This document shows positions 1 through 8,020 of a DNA stretch of 64,000 nucleotides, piece by piece. The first letter of the stretch is position 1. Each line of letters begins with the position of its first letter. The DNA lies in assembly GCA_017548605.1 (NCBI GenBank), contig JAFYZT010000040.1:62001-126000 (forward strand), in the 5' to 3' direction. Origin of the DNA: Prevotella sp. GTDB lineage: Bacteria; Bacteroidota; Bacteroidia; Bacteroidales; Bacteroidaceae. The notes below the pieces were generated by a model. The model was given only the letters and a program-made list of their open reading frames with translations, was not told the origin of the DNA and searched no databases. Made by a program: the position numbers and the translations under genes.

Positions 1-100
1 GTGTCCACTTAATGCCCATGAGCATTAAGAAGACAATCATGAAAGGCAATTCACCAGTTATCGGTCGAAGGACTACTGACCATTTCCGATATGAACACAT
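1..100 (-). CDS. N-terminal fragment of an unknown membrane-associated protein, cut by the window edge
   Basis: Reading leftward from an ATG at 100-98 gives an open frame of 33 codons that runs off the window. The peptide starts MCSYRKWSVV and contains a hydrophobic stretch around residues 19-30, compatible with a signal anchor or first membrane helix. A Bacteroidetes -7 box (TATTTTTG on the minus strand, 112-105) sits only four bases upstream of the ATG, the same arrangement as at 45446-45460. The promoter match is the main support; the product cannot be named from this fragment and the start could be wrong. Confidence 0.4.
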   Translation of the reverse strand, partial: MCSYRKWSVVLRPITGELPFMIVFLMLMGIKWT

Positions 101-104
101 GGTG

Positions 105-112
105 CAAAAATA
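105..112 (-). promoter_or_regulatory. -7 promoter box (TATTTTTG) facing left
   Basis: Exact match to the Bacteroidetes -7 consensus TAnnTTTG on the minus strand. It is followed by GCACC and then the ATG at 100-98, so a transcript would have almost no leader. Confidence 0.45.
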
Positions 113-193
113 GGAAAAACTATCGATAAATCCTTTCGTTTTGGAGAATTTCATCATGAAAAGATTTCATTTGATAATTTTAAGGAAGGAAAC

Positions 194-226
194 ATTGGAT
201 ATATCGATGGAAAACTATTATTTTTG
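194..226 (+). promoter_or_regulatory. Promoter of the secreted-protein gene at 283
   Basis: The -7 box TATTTTTG lies at 219-226 and a partial -33 element ATTG at 194-197, 21 bases apart. Transcription would begin near 232, leaving a leader of about 50 bases before the ATG at 283. Confidence 0.55.
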
Positions 227-282
227 CAGTGTATTGAACAAATTAACAATACTATTTACACTAACCATATATTCAAAAAAAT

Positions 283-945
283 ATGAAAAAGGTTATATCT
301 ACATTGGCATTATTTGTCAGCATTTGTTTAGGTGCCGCGGCACAGGGATTGAAAGAAAGCGGAACTTCCACTTTGAGTCTCATCCCCGAAGGGTGGTCGT
401 ATGAAATTGTAAATGGTGATCTAAACAAAGACGGTCGTTTGGATATGGTCATCCTAACCTATCCTAATTTCAGTGAACACATGAAAGTGAGGGAAGACGG
501 TTATGTGTATAATTTCAACCAGCCTATTCTTGGTGTTTATTTTGGTCAGTCCAATGGTAGTTATCAATTATGGAAATCGTATGACAATGTGGTTCCCGCT
601 CGTCCCGATGAATTCATCAGCATCGAAGCCTCTTTGCTCATTACTCCTCGCGGAACCTTGGAGATTACGCTTTCGCAAGAGTCATCGGCAGGGTCATGGT
701 ATAACACTTCTACGAAATACACCTATCGCTACCAAAACGGAGATTTCTACCTAATAGGCAAGGACGAAGATTCTTATGCGCGAAACACAGGTAAACATGA
801 AATAGTGAGTGAGAACTACCTCACCCATAAGCGTCAGCGCATCACCGACAATATGTTTGACGAGAAAGTGAAGCGTAAGGAAGAATGGAGCAAATTGAAA
901 AAGGAACCTTTATTACGTTTGGGTGAAGAACCTTCCACTATTTGA
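283..945 (+). CDS. Secreted protein of unknown function with one calcium-loop-like motif
   Basis: The 220-residue product begins with a clear signal peptide (MKKVISTLALFVSICLGAAAQ, cleavage after AAAQ). Residues 45-54 read GDLNKDGRLD, the DxNxDGxxD loop found in FG-GAP/VCBS and dockerin-like calcium sites. Only one such loop is visible. The rest is a beta-rich region with many aromatic residues, followed by a charged Lys/Glu C-terminus. It is likely periplasmic or surface located. It stands alone, with its own promoter upstream and a convergent membrane-protein gene downstream. I do not recognise a family, and the calcium site is inferred from the motif only. Confidence 0.75.
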   Translation: MKKVISTLALFVSICLGAAAQGLKESGTSTLSLIPEGWSYEIVNGDLNKDGRLDMVILTYPNFSEHMKVREDGYVYNFNQPILGVYFGQSNGSYQLWKSYDNVVPARPDEFISIEASLLITPRGTLEITLSQESSAGSWYNTSTKYTYRYQNGDFYLIGKDEDSYARNTGKHEIVSENYLTHKRQRITDNMFDEKVKRKEEWSKLKKEPLLRLGEEPSTI

Positions 946-1017
946 TGACAAACAATAATATAACTAACTTAACAGACTTTTATATTTATTTCGCAAGCAA
1001 AGGAAAGGAAAAGACCG

Positions 1018-1653
1018 CTAATTAAAATGGAAAGCCCATGCCAAGGAGGCAAAGAACTGACAGGCAAAGACATAGACAACAAAGAGGGCTGCTCCACGCT
1101 GCGGACCAACGTAGAGGGCATGGAATACCTCCCCTATATGACGGAATTGGGCACTGAGGGAGCCAAAGAGAACTGCTATGGCTGTAAGGATGAAAGCCAC
1201 GACAGGCACGATAGCCTTGCTGAAACTGCTTGGGAATAGGGTGCCTGAAGCACTAACCAATACGGCCTCCTTGGTGCAAGTGAGCACTATGATAACAGCA
1301 ATGAAGAGGAGCAATGCTATAAACGAACAGCGTAGCGCATATTTCTGCCGGTAGGACAGCGGCTCTTTCTTTATCCAGCTGCGAATGGTGGGTAATATCC
1401 TCGAGGCCGCCACCGCCCCGCAGGCTATCAATATAAGAATGAGCCATGCCGCCCCATAGTCACCTACGATAGTTAAGAAATGGCCGAAGAACCACCTGAT
1501 GCCCTCGCCACCGAGCAAAGAACGGACGGGCAAGTCAGGATTTATCGTAGAAACAATCCACGACATCAGGAAGACAGCCAGTTGAAGCACCAACAACACG
1601 AGGCAAACAATGCCCCCTATCCTATCCCAATTCTTATGTTGTTCAATTCTCAT
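1018..1653 (-). CDS. Small polytopic membrane protein, faintly AbgT-like
   Basis: About 211 residues with five or so hydrophobic segments. I chose the ATG at 1653-1651 (MRIEQHKNWDRIGG) because the longer frame reads through the end of the response regulator gene. With this start the two genes overlap by 11 bases, typical of translational coupling. Residues 41-55 (VRSLLGGEGIRWFFG) recall the SLL-x-GEGIRW segment near the start of AbgT-family (p-aminobenzoyl-glutamate) transporters, but the protein is less than half an AbgT in length. It is the last gene of the kinase-regulator operon and may act in or be controlled by that system. Function is unknown. Confidence 0.65.
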   Translation of the reverse strand: MRIEQHKNWDRIGGIVCLVLLVLQLAVFLMSWIVSTINPDLPVRSLLGGEGIRWFFGHFLTIVGDYGAAWLILILIACGAVAASRILPTIRSWIKKEPLSYRQKYALRCSFIALLLFIAVIIVLTCTKEAVLVSASGTLFPSSFSKAIVPVVAFILTAIAVLFGSLSAQFRHIGEVFHALYVGPQRGAALFVVYVFACQFFASLAWAFHFN

Positions 1654-2368
1654 CGGGGACGAGGTTGTCGATATCAAGGATGCGCAGTTCAAGTGCTCTA
1701 ACGACAAGACGAGTGGCATTGACACTGAAGCCATTATTTCCCTCAGGCAACAGTTTCTGCACCAATTCATTCTGTCGTTTTTCCAGACTCTTCACGCCGA
1801 AAGGCATACCCCGCAGGTTGGTAATCTGCTCCTTGGTATAGCCGAGGGCAAGGTGACGAAGGAAGCGCTCGTCATATTCGTCGATTTCGTAGTTGATCAT
1901 CGCCTCCTGACGCATGAGTTGACTACCAACACTATATTTGAAGCGTTCAACGATTTTTTCGAGAATGGGCTGGTTGAAAACCATGCGTTTACCACTCATA
2001 ACGCTGAACACGTCACCCCGCGTGAGCAGTTCACCACTCTTGAGGATGATGCCATCGGCCCCGGCATCAAGCACATCAACCCACAGTTTTTCGTTGAGAA
2101 TCTCTCCCGTGAAGATAAGAACCTTGATATTAGGGTGCAAAGCCTTGGTATGCCGGCATATCTCCACACCGACTGTGGTTGAACCTCCTAGTCCGAGGTC
2201 GAGGAGCACTAAGTCGGGCAGTTCCTGCTTGAGCAGTTTCCAATACGCCTTTTCATCTTCGGCAGTGCCGATAATTTGCGCTTCGGGGATTTCATTTCTA
2301 ATGATTCCCTCGGTGCCTTTTAGTTCCAGGGCAACATCTTCGACGATGACGATTTTGAATTGTTCCAT
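1643..2368 (-). CDS. Two-component response regulator
   Basis: About 241 residues from the ATG at 2368 (MEQFKIVIVEDVALE); the longer frame would start inside the kinase gene. An N-terminal receiver domain has the acidic pair E10-D11, the phospho-acceptor D57 (LVLLDLGLGG), the switch Thr (IFTGE) and the conserved Lys (ILKSG). The C-terminal part, residues about 155-235, has helices resembling a NarL/LuxR-type helix-turn-helix (GYTKEQITNLRG, SLEKRQNELVQKL) but is diverged, so its DNA target is not predictable. It lies 31 bases downstream of the kinase and overlaps the next membrane-protein gene, which makes it the obvious partner of that kinase. Confidence 0.88.
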   Translation of the reverse strand: MEQFKIVIVEDVALELKGTEGIIRNEIPEAQIIGTAEDEKAYWKLLKQELPDLVLLDLGLGGSTTVGVEICRHTKALHPNIKVLIFTGEILNEKLWVDVLDAGADGIILKSGELLTRGDVFSVMSGKRMVFNQPILEKIVERFKYSVGSQLMRQEAMINYEIDEYDERFLRHLALGYTKEQITNLRGMPFGVKSLEKRQNELVQKLLPEGNNGFSVNATRLVVRALELRILDIDNLVPDEN

Positions 2369-2399
2369 ATTGTTGTCTTTTTTATGATTATCAGATTTA

Positions 2400-5300
2400 T
2401 TATTTAGCTTTTGCCAAGGTGATGACAAGGGAAGTTCCCCCATCATCATTCTTTAGTGTTGTAATTCCACAACCTCGGGCATTGGTGCATTCACCAATGT
2501 CCCTAACGATTTGCCGGCAGAGCAAAAACGGAATATTATCGGTATTGGGTGTAAAAATATCGGGATGGGCGTCATTCATGACAAATCCATTCAATTGAGC
2601 CTCAATAGTTATATATTTGTCATTTACGTCACGGACTAAATAGAGAGGCTGAGTACCACCATTTTGTTTTTTCAGAATCTCATCCATATATCGCAGCATG
2701 TCATCATCTGCCAAGATATATCCATTTTGCTGTTCTTCACTATGTTTGATTGGGAGAGCCTTGTTGACTGGCAATTTCTTGCATTCCAGTTTCACTGTAT
2801 CAAGTTGCCGCATAGCCTGTTGGCTGAGCAGCGTGTACAGTTCTTTGTAATAGTTCGCCAATTCCGCGATGCTATCCAAATTGTTTTCCTTTCCCTCGAC
2901 AAGTATTCGGATACGTGAGGGATAGTACATCGTTTCGTGCTTGAGGGTGCTGAGGCAGTTGTCGAGTACACTGTTGGAGATATGTAGTTTATCGTTCTCC
3001 ATCTGCAGGCGCTTCAGCTCATCCTCAGCTTGTTCGATATTATCATTCCTTTCCTTTTCCACCTTCAGGCTCTGCTCCAGGGCGCCCACCACCTGTTCCA
3101 CCACCCTGGCAAGGTCGTCGGGCAAGGACTGTTGTGCCCTCTTGAATAGCAGCGAAGACCCTTTTTGCTCATTAGAAGTCAATTTTTGTATGACTTCCAA
3201 TTTCTCCTCATCGGTCTTGTCGGACAGAAGAATATTGTTGATGGAATTAACTTTGTCTACACAGAACTTATAATATACACGATGGCGATAATAGAGCATG
3301 ACATAGGCAATGATGACCATCAAGAATAGGAGGAGTAAGATAACGATGGCCATTGTCTTGTTTGTCTTCGACCGTTGCATCGTCTTACAATAATCGCCCA
3401 ATGTATTGTCGGCCGACAGTTCCTTAAACAACTGAGTGTAAACCTTATTATTATACCTATACAACGTCCATTCATGCAATGCTAATGCCGCCACAGCACT
3501 TTCATTTCTGACAGATAGGATGATGTCGTAATCGGTTTTCAGACTGTCGTGCAACCACACTATTTCTGCTTGCGAGCGTGCATGGTCGGATATGGCGACC
3601 ATGGTATCGATACCATGTGGGTAATAACTCTTGTAATACTTATTAAGGTATGAAATGGCAGAATCGGCATAAATGAGAGCCTGTTGATACTGTCCTTGCA
3701 GATTGGCACTATAGACTTCATCTGCCAGACGCCCCGCCTCAATAATTGCTGGATGATTGTGCTCGGCGGCCACAGCATGTATAGTACTGGCTTGAGAAGC
3801 CAGAGAGCCCAACGATAATATCGCCATCATCATCGTTTTAGCCAATCCCTTTGGTAGGCGGAAGAACAAACGGCTTCCTTTGCCCCATTCGCTTTCTGCC
3901 TGAATGGTACATACCTTGAACACAGAACTCATCTTCCTATATTTCTCGATAATACCCTTGCAATTCATCAATCCGAAACCAAAACCTTTTTCAAGTGACG
4001 TAGCTGTTTCTCCTTGTTGTTCAGCGTTCTCTTCTTTTCCCACCCATTTCTCCATAGAAAACAGTCTTTCCAACTGTTCCGGTTTCATGCCGCATCCATT
4101 ATCCTGAACACTTATTTCCACATAATTGTCAACAGTCTGGGATTTAACCGTAACCTTTCCACCTTTAGGGGTGAATTTCCTGGCATTATCGGCAATGGTG
4201 TTAATCATGAACAGCGTCAGAATGCGGTCAGCCTTAACGCAGTCGGCTGTCGGTTCCACATCGAGTTCTATGCCTTTCATGAGAAATCCCATCCTTCCCC
4301 GTGCCACGATATCGAACAGTTCTTGCAGGCGGAAGCTCTCTATTCGCAAGTTGATGTCGCCCTGCCGCATCTGTATCCAATTAGTCAACGTAGCATTGCA
4401 TTCATTGATTTTGTCGGCCAGTTCCGCCACGTAAGTATATCGGTTAGACCTGACCTCTTCATTTTCTTCAACTTCTCTCAACTTGTTGATTTCACGTATC
4501 ATTCGGTCAATGAACGGCGTTATGCTGTTGACCAGTGATACTTTTGCTCTTTGTTCGAGATTTTTCTTTTTATTGTCAGAAATCCTGAGGTTAACGATTT
4601 CATCCTGTTCAACAATATCGTCAAATTGTTCATTCTGCCGCTGTAAATAACGTTCATTATTTTCCTTCCATTCGCGCAGCGGTACAAGCAGTTCGTTAAT
4701 AGGTTCTTTCTTGTCTTTTTTTCTCCTGAGATACAACAAAACCAACAGAGAGAGTCCCGCCAAAGCTATCGCGACGATGACGGACAGCATCATAACATTC
4801 AGTTGTGACACAGACTTTTTGAGCTGTTCCGCTCTCGATTCGAGGTAACGGTCCTGCCGCGTTTGTTCCTGTTTGTCAAGATACAAATTACGGTTGATAT
4901 CGCTATTTTGTTTATCATTTAGCGCCGAATATAAGATACTCAACTGTTCCCATATGGATGCCACTAGGTCAGGGGCTTGATTAATGGCTTTGTTTTCATC
5001 GAGAGCCTTATTCAAGCATATTAACGTCGACTCATAGTCGTTTATATACCAATAGCATTGAGCGAGGGTACGATATGAACCCGCCGTTTGGTAAACATCA
5101 CCATAATCGGTAAATATTTCAAGTGAGCGTTGGGCCAAGTTTCCAGCGAGCAAGCTGTCTGGCATATTGTAAATGTTAAGCCGAGTCCATTGAGTGGGGT
5201 TATCATGTTGTATTCTCTTTCTGCTGTCTGTATCCTGGACATGCTCGCTGATGGCCTGCATGGAGTTGGCCACCCAGAAGGGGTATTCGTATTGGGTAGC

Positions 5301-5993
5301 TATGTCGTAGCAGTTCATAAGGTATTCGAACTCTTTCTGGGCAACCTCTTCTGCCTTGCCACTGATAATGCCACCTGCCCCTATATTGTATAGGTAATTG
5401 AGATATTGAGCGGTATCCTGTTGTATCTCTCCGAACTCGTCAATACTCTCCAAAGCCTCGATGGAAGGTTGTTCCAGTCCCACATAATAATAATAAGTAG
5501 AAGTAACGATATTATATTCCGAATGGGCATAAATCAGCCTTTTATGTTGGTGTAAAGTGAGTTGTTCTGGCGACTCCGCTATCCTTTTGTCTCTCTGCGA
5601 TGCTTTTTCCTTATAGGTATAGAAATCCATATTTTTCGACTCCCTCTGGCACAATCGCATATATAAGATGTCAGCGATGAGCAGTTCTATCTGGTCATCG
5701 CTAATGTTTTGCACACTGTCGAGCAGTGCATATGCATCTGCATATTCCATCTTTGCGATATGCACGAAAGCCATATTGTTGAGTGCTTCAGCATAGCCAC
5801 TATCGTAATGGCGTGCCAAGGATTTGGCTCGTTGCGCGTAAACCCAGGTAGAGTCGAGGCTCCGGTAATGGTAGTTGTATGCTATCTCATTGAGTCTATC
5901 CACTTCAGCATGCTTTCTCTGATCACAGGCCATCAACAATAATGTGATGACAGTAGAGAAGAAAGCGTATTTGAGGATAGGATAGGAAGGCAT
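2400..5993 (-). CDS. Large two-part sensor histidine kinase with TPR sensor regions
   Basis: 1197 residues in two sensor-plus-kinase halves. Half one has a signal with lipobox-like LLLMAC (Cys23), TPR-like helices to about 390, a membrane helix at about 400-422, a coiled coil, a dimerisation-type helix at 480-545, and an intact ATP-binding domain (N-box Asn603, DxGxG from Asp631, GFGFG 670-674). Half two has a membrane helix at 719-738, an outer segment, a membrane helix at 880-902, a second dimerisation helix with LKHE (His1019) and a C-terminal fold that lacks N, G1 and G2 boxes. I see no histidine between about 263 and 739, so the first half has ATP binding without a phospho-acceptor. Proteins of this layout occur in Bacteroidales, where DUF5112 and DUF5113 are, from memory, the relevant domain names. 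It heads an operon with the response regulator. Confidence 0.85.
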   Translation of the reverse strand: MPSYPILKYAFFSTVITLLLMACDQRKHAEVDRLNEIAYNYHYRSLDSTWVYAQRAKSLARHYDSGYAEALNNMAFVHIAKMEYADAYALLDSVQNISDDQIELLIADILYMRLCQRESKNMDFYTYKEKASQRDKRIAESPEQLTLHQHKRLIYAHSEYNIVTSTYYYYVGLEQPSIEALESIDEFGEIQQDTAQYLNYLYNIGAGGIISGKAEEVAQKEFEYLMNCYDIATQYEYPFWVANSMQAISEHVQDTDSRKRIQHDNPTQWTRLNIYNMPDSLLAGNLAQRSLEIFTDYGDVYQTAGSYRTLAQCYWYINDYESTLICLNKALDENKAINQAPDLVASIWEQLSILYSALNDKQNSDINRNLYLDKQEQTRQDRYLESRAEQLKKSVSQLNVMMLSVIVAIALAGLSLLVLLYLRRKKDKKEPINELLVPLREWKENNERYLQRQNEQFDDIVEQDEIVNLRISDNKKKNLEQRAKVSLVNSITPFIDRMIREINKLREVEENEEVRSNRYTYVAELADKINECNATLTNWIQMRQGDINLRIESFRLQELFDIVARGRMGFLMKGIELDVEPTADCVKADRILTLFMINTIADNARKFTPKGGKVTVKSQTVDNYVEISVQDNGCGMKPEQLERLFSMEKWVGKEENAEQQGETATSLEKGFGFGLMNCKGIIEKYRKMSSVFKVCTIQAESEWGKGSRLFFRLPKGLAKTMMMAILSLGSLASQASTIHAVAAEHNHPAIIEAGRLADEVYSANLQGQYQQALIYADSAISYLNKYYKSYYPHGIDTMVAISDHARSQAEIVWLHDSLKTDYDIILSVRNESAVAALALHEWTLYRYNNKVYTQLFKELSADNTLGDYCKTMQRSKTNKTMAIVILLLLFLMVIIAYVMLYYRHRVYYKFCVDKVNSINNILLSDKTDEEKLEVIQKLTSNEQKGSSLLFKRAQQSLPDDLARVVEQVVGALEQSLKVEKERNDNIEQAEDELKRLQMENDKLHISNSVLDNCLSTLKHETMYYPSRIRILVEGKENNLDSIAELANYYKELYTLLSQQAMRQLDTVKLECKKLPVNKALPIKHSEEQQNGYILADDDMLRYMDEILKKQNGGTQPLYLVRDVNDKYITIEAQLNGFVMNDAHPDIFTPNTDNIPFLLCRQIVRDIGECTNARGCGITTLKNDDGGTSLVITLAKAK

Positions 5994-6035
5994 ACGGAAA
6001 GGTAAGAAATGAATAGTATAATCGAAAGTGAGAAG

Positions 6036-6096
6036 TAAGGAGTTAAGAGGGCAGCATATTATAGAAAGACAATAAAACTACTTACTTAACTCCTTA
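6036..6096. repeat. Widely spaced 12-base inverted repeat between eda and the kinase gene
   Basis: Perfect arms TAAGGAGTTAAG (6036-6047) and CTTAACTCCTTA (6085-6096) enclose 37 bases. It lies downstream of the KDPG aldolase gene and upstream of the kinase. There is no T-run, so it is not a standard terminator. It might form a leader structure or bind a protein. Confidence 0.5.
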
Positions 6097-6114
6097 TATA
6101 AAGATTTTCAAGTG

Positions 6115-6786
6115 TTATTTACGTGCATCGGCAATATATCCAAGTGCTTCAACACATTTTTCGGTAATGGCTTTCCAATTTTTAGCCTTTATTATGTCAG
6201 CCGGGAATAGTTGTGATCCCATACCCACACAAAGTACACCTGCCTTAATCCAGTTCTCCAGGTTTTCTTTTTCAGGTGACACCCCTCCAGTGACCATAAT
6301 ATTCGACCAGCGTAGCGGAGCCATGACATTTTTTACGAATGATGGACCTCCAACATTTCCTGCAGGGAACACTTTCGTGACATCGCACCCCATGGCCTGG
6401 GCATTGTTGATTTCGCTCACCGATCCACATCCAGGGCTATACGGAACAAGACGCCGATTACACACTTCGCAAATAGCGGGGTTGAAATTGGGCCCCACGA
6501 TGAAGTTTGCCCCCAACTGCAGATAGAGAGCCGCCGTGGCCGGATCGACCACCGTGCCCACACCCATAATCATGTCGGGGCAGTTGTCAACAACCCATTT
6601 GTTGATTTCGGCAAATACCTCATGAGCGAAATCACCACGGTTAGTAAATTCGAAGACGCGCACGCCACCTTCGTAGCATGCTTTTACCACATTTTTCACC
6701 ACGTCGGGATTGCTATTGTAAAACACGGGAACCATGCCCGTTTCTTTCATGGCCGTGATGACTTGAACTTTATTGAATCTTGACAT
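6115..6786 (-). CDS. eda: KDPG/KHG aldolase
   Basis: 223 residues, a usual length for this class I aldolase. It splits 2-keto-3-deoxy-6-phosphogluconate into pyruvate and glyceraldehyde-3-phosphate in the cytoplasm, the last step of hexuronate and Entner-Doudoroff breakdown. The Schiff-base lysine is Lys138 in CDVTKVFPAG and the catalytic glutamate is Glu46 in FEFTNRG. GVGTVVDPATA and VTGGVSPE are the phosphate-binding and barrel signatures. It follows kdgK by 20 bases on the same strand, so KDG is phosphorylated and then cleaved by products of one transcript. Confidence 0.95.
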   Translation of the reverse strand: MSRFNKVQVITAMKETGMVPVFYNSNPDVVKNVVKACYEGGVRVFEFTNRGDFAHEVFAEINKWVVDNCPDMIMGVGTVVDPATAALYLQLGANFIVGPNFNPAICEVCNRRLVPYSPGCGSVSEINNAQAMGCDVTKVFPAGNVGGPSFVKNVMAPLRWSNIMVTGGVSPEKENLENWIKAGVLCVGMGSQLFPADIIKAKNWKAITEKCVEALGYIADARK

Positions 6787-6806
6787 ATTAACTATTTGAG
6801 GTTTTA

Positions 6807-7832
6807 TTACCTTTGTACACGTCCAGAGGCATCGCCACCTGCAAGGTTTTCCACTTCTTCCTTTGATACCATGTTAAAGTCACCGGGGATTGTATGTTTG
6901 AGTGCCGAAGCCGCCACCGCAAACTCCAAGGCCTTACCTTGGTCGTCGGGATAGGTGAGCAGCCCATGAATCAATCCTCCCGAGAATGAATCTCCACCAC
7001 CCACGCGGTCAATTATAGGTATGATGTCGTATCGCTTGCTCTGATAGAATTCCTTGCCGTTGTATATGAGTGCCTTCCATCCATTGTGTGAGGCAGAGAA
7101 CGATTCACGCAGAGTACTCACTACATATTTAAAGCCAAAAGTGTCCATCATGCCCTTAAATATGCCATAATAACCTTCAGCATCGGTTTTTCCCCCTTCT
7201 ACATCCGCCTCTGGTTTAAAACCAAGACACAGTTGTGCATCTTCCTCATTGCCAATACATACATCTACATATTTCATGAGCGGTTTCATAATAGTCTGTG
7301 CTTTTTCCGAGGTCCAAAGTTTTTTTCTGAAGTTAAGGTCACAACTAACAGTCACCCCATGACGTTTGGCCGCCTCGCATGCTAGTCTTGTCAGTTCAGC
7401 TGCTTTGTCGCTGATGGCCGGTGTGATACCGCTCCAATGGAACCAATCAGCCCCCTCCATGATTTTATCGAAGTCAAAATCCTCTGGGTCAGCTTCGGCA
7501 ATGGAGCTTCCCGCCCTGTCGTAAATAACCTTGGAAGGACGCATCGATGCACCAGTTTCAAGATAGTATATCCCTACCCTATTTCCACCCCTGGTAATGA
7601 ACTGGGTGTTCACGCCATATTTACGCAGCGCATTAACAGCACATTGACCTATCTCATGTTTTGGAAGCTTGGTTACGAAATACGCTTCATGCCCATAATT
7701 GGCAGCGCTGACAGCCACATTGGCTTCACCACCGCCATAAACGACGTCGAAGAACTCACTTTGTACGAATCTTTTCTGTCCAGGTGAAGACAAGCGAAGC
7801 ATGATTTCACCCAAGGTTACAACTTTTGCCAT
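6807..7832 (-). CDS. kdgK: 2-dehydro-3-deoxygluconokinase (PfkB family)
   Basis: 341 residues, a full-length ribokinase/PfkB-family sugar kinase. The N-terminal signature GGGEANVAVSAANYG lies at about 33-47 and the C-terminal signature RVGGGDSFSGG at 276-286, with Asp281 as the catalytic base. The neighbours identify the substrate as 2-keto-3-deoxygluconate: eda follows directly and altronate dehydratase lies across the divergent regulator. Its promoter box (TAATTTTG, minus strand) is at 7879-7872, and a LacI-type palindrome lies further upstream at 7944-7959. Confidence 0.93.
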   Translation of the reverse strand: MAKVVTLGEIMLRLSSPGQKRFVQSEFFDVVYGGGEANVAVSAANYGHEAYFVTKLPKHEIGQCAVNALRKYGVNTQFITRGGNRVGIYYLETGASMRPSKVIYDRAGSSIAEADPEDFDFDKIMEGADWFHWSGITPAISDKAAELTRLACEAAKRHGVTVSCDLNFRKKLWTSEKAQTIMKPLMKYVDVCIGNEEDAQLCLGFKPEADVEGGKTDAEGYYGIFKGMMDTFGFKYVVSTLRESFSASHNGWKALIYNGKEFYQSKRYDIIPIIDRVGGGDSFSGGLIHGLLTYPDDQGKALEFAVAASALKHTIPGDFNMVSKEEVENLAGGDASGRVQR

Positions 7833-7871
7833 GTTTTTTTGATTAAATGTTTTTGGTTTGTTTTTGGACTA

Positions 7872-7879
7872 CAAAATTA
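7872..7879 (-). promoter_or_regulatory. -7 box of the kdgK-eda promoter
   Basis: TAATTTTG on the minus strand, an exact TAnnTTTG match, about 40 bases upstream of the kdgK ATG. The -33 element is weak. Confidence 0.6.
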
Positions 7880-7943
7880 CGATTATTTTTGCTAATAGCG
7901 AAACAAAACGTGGAAAAATGTCTTTTTTGTAAAAAAAGTTGTC

Positions 7944-7959
7944 TTGTGCTTTCGCACAA
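7944..7959. promoter_or_regulatory. Candidate LacI-family operator between kdgK and the regulator
   Basis: TTGTGC-TTTC-GCACAA is a perfect 6-base inverted repeat with a 4-base centre, similar in shape to LacI-family operators. It lies upstream of both divergent promoters: about 16 bases before the regulator's -7 box and about 65 bases upstream of the kdgK -7 box. The regulator encoded alongside is the likely binder. Confidence 0.5.
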
Positions 7960-7974
7960 TTCGTTAAAAATATC

Positions 7975-7982
7975 TATATTTG
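7975..7982 (+). promoter_or_regulatory. -7 box of the LacI-type regulator promoter
   Basis: TATATTTG, followed by CAG, matches TAnnTTTG. Transcription would start near 7988, about 33 bases before the ATG at 8021. Confidence 0.55.
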
Positions 7983-8020
7983 CAGCTGTTTTTTGATTTG
8001 TGAACAAGGTAAAAACCACA

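Noticed and set aside
141-404. 87-codon frame overlapping the secreted-protein gene start
   Set aside because: Runs through the promoter at 219-226 and is out of frame with the signal-peptide gene.
1610-2182. 190-codon plus-strand frame opposite the response regulator
   Set aside because: Overlaps a clear receiver-domain gene on the other strand; protein shows no domain.
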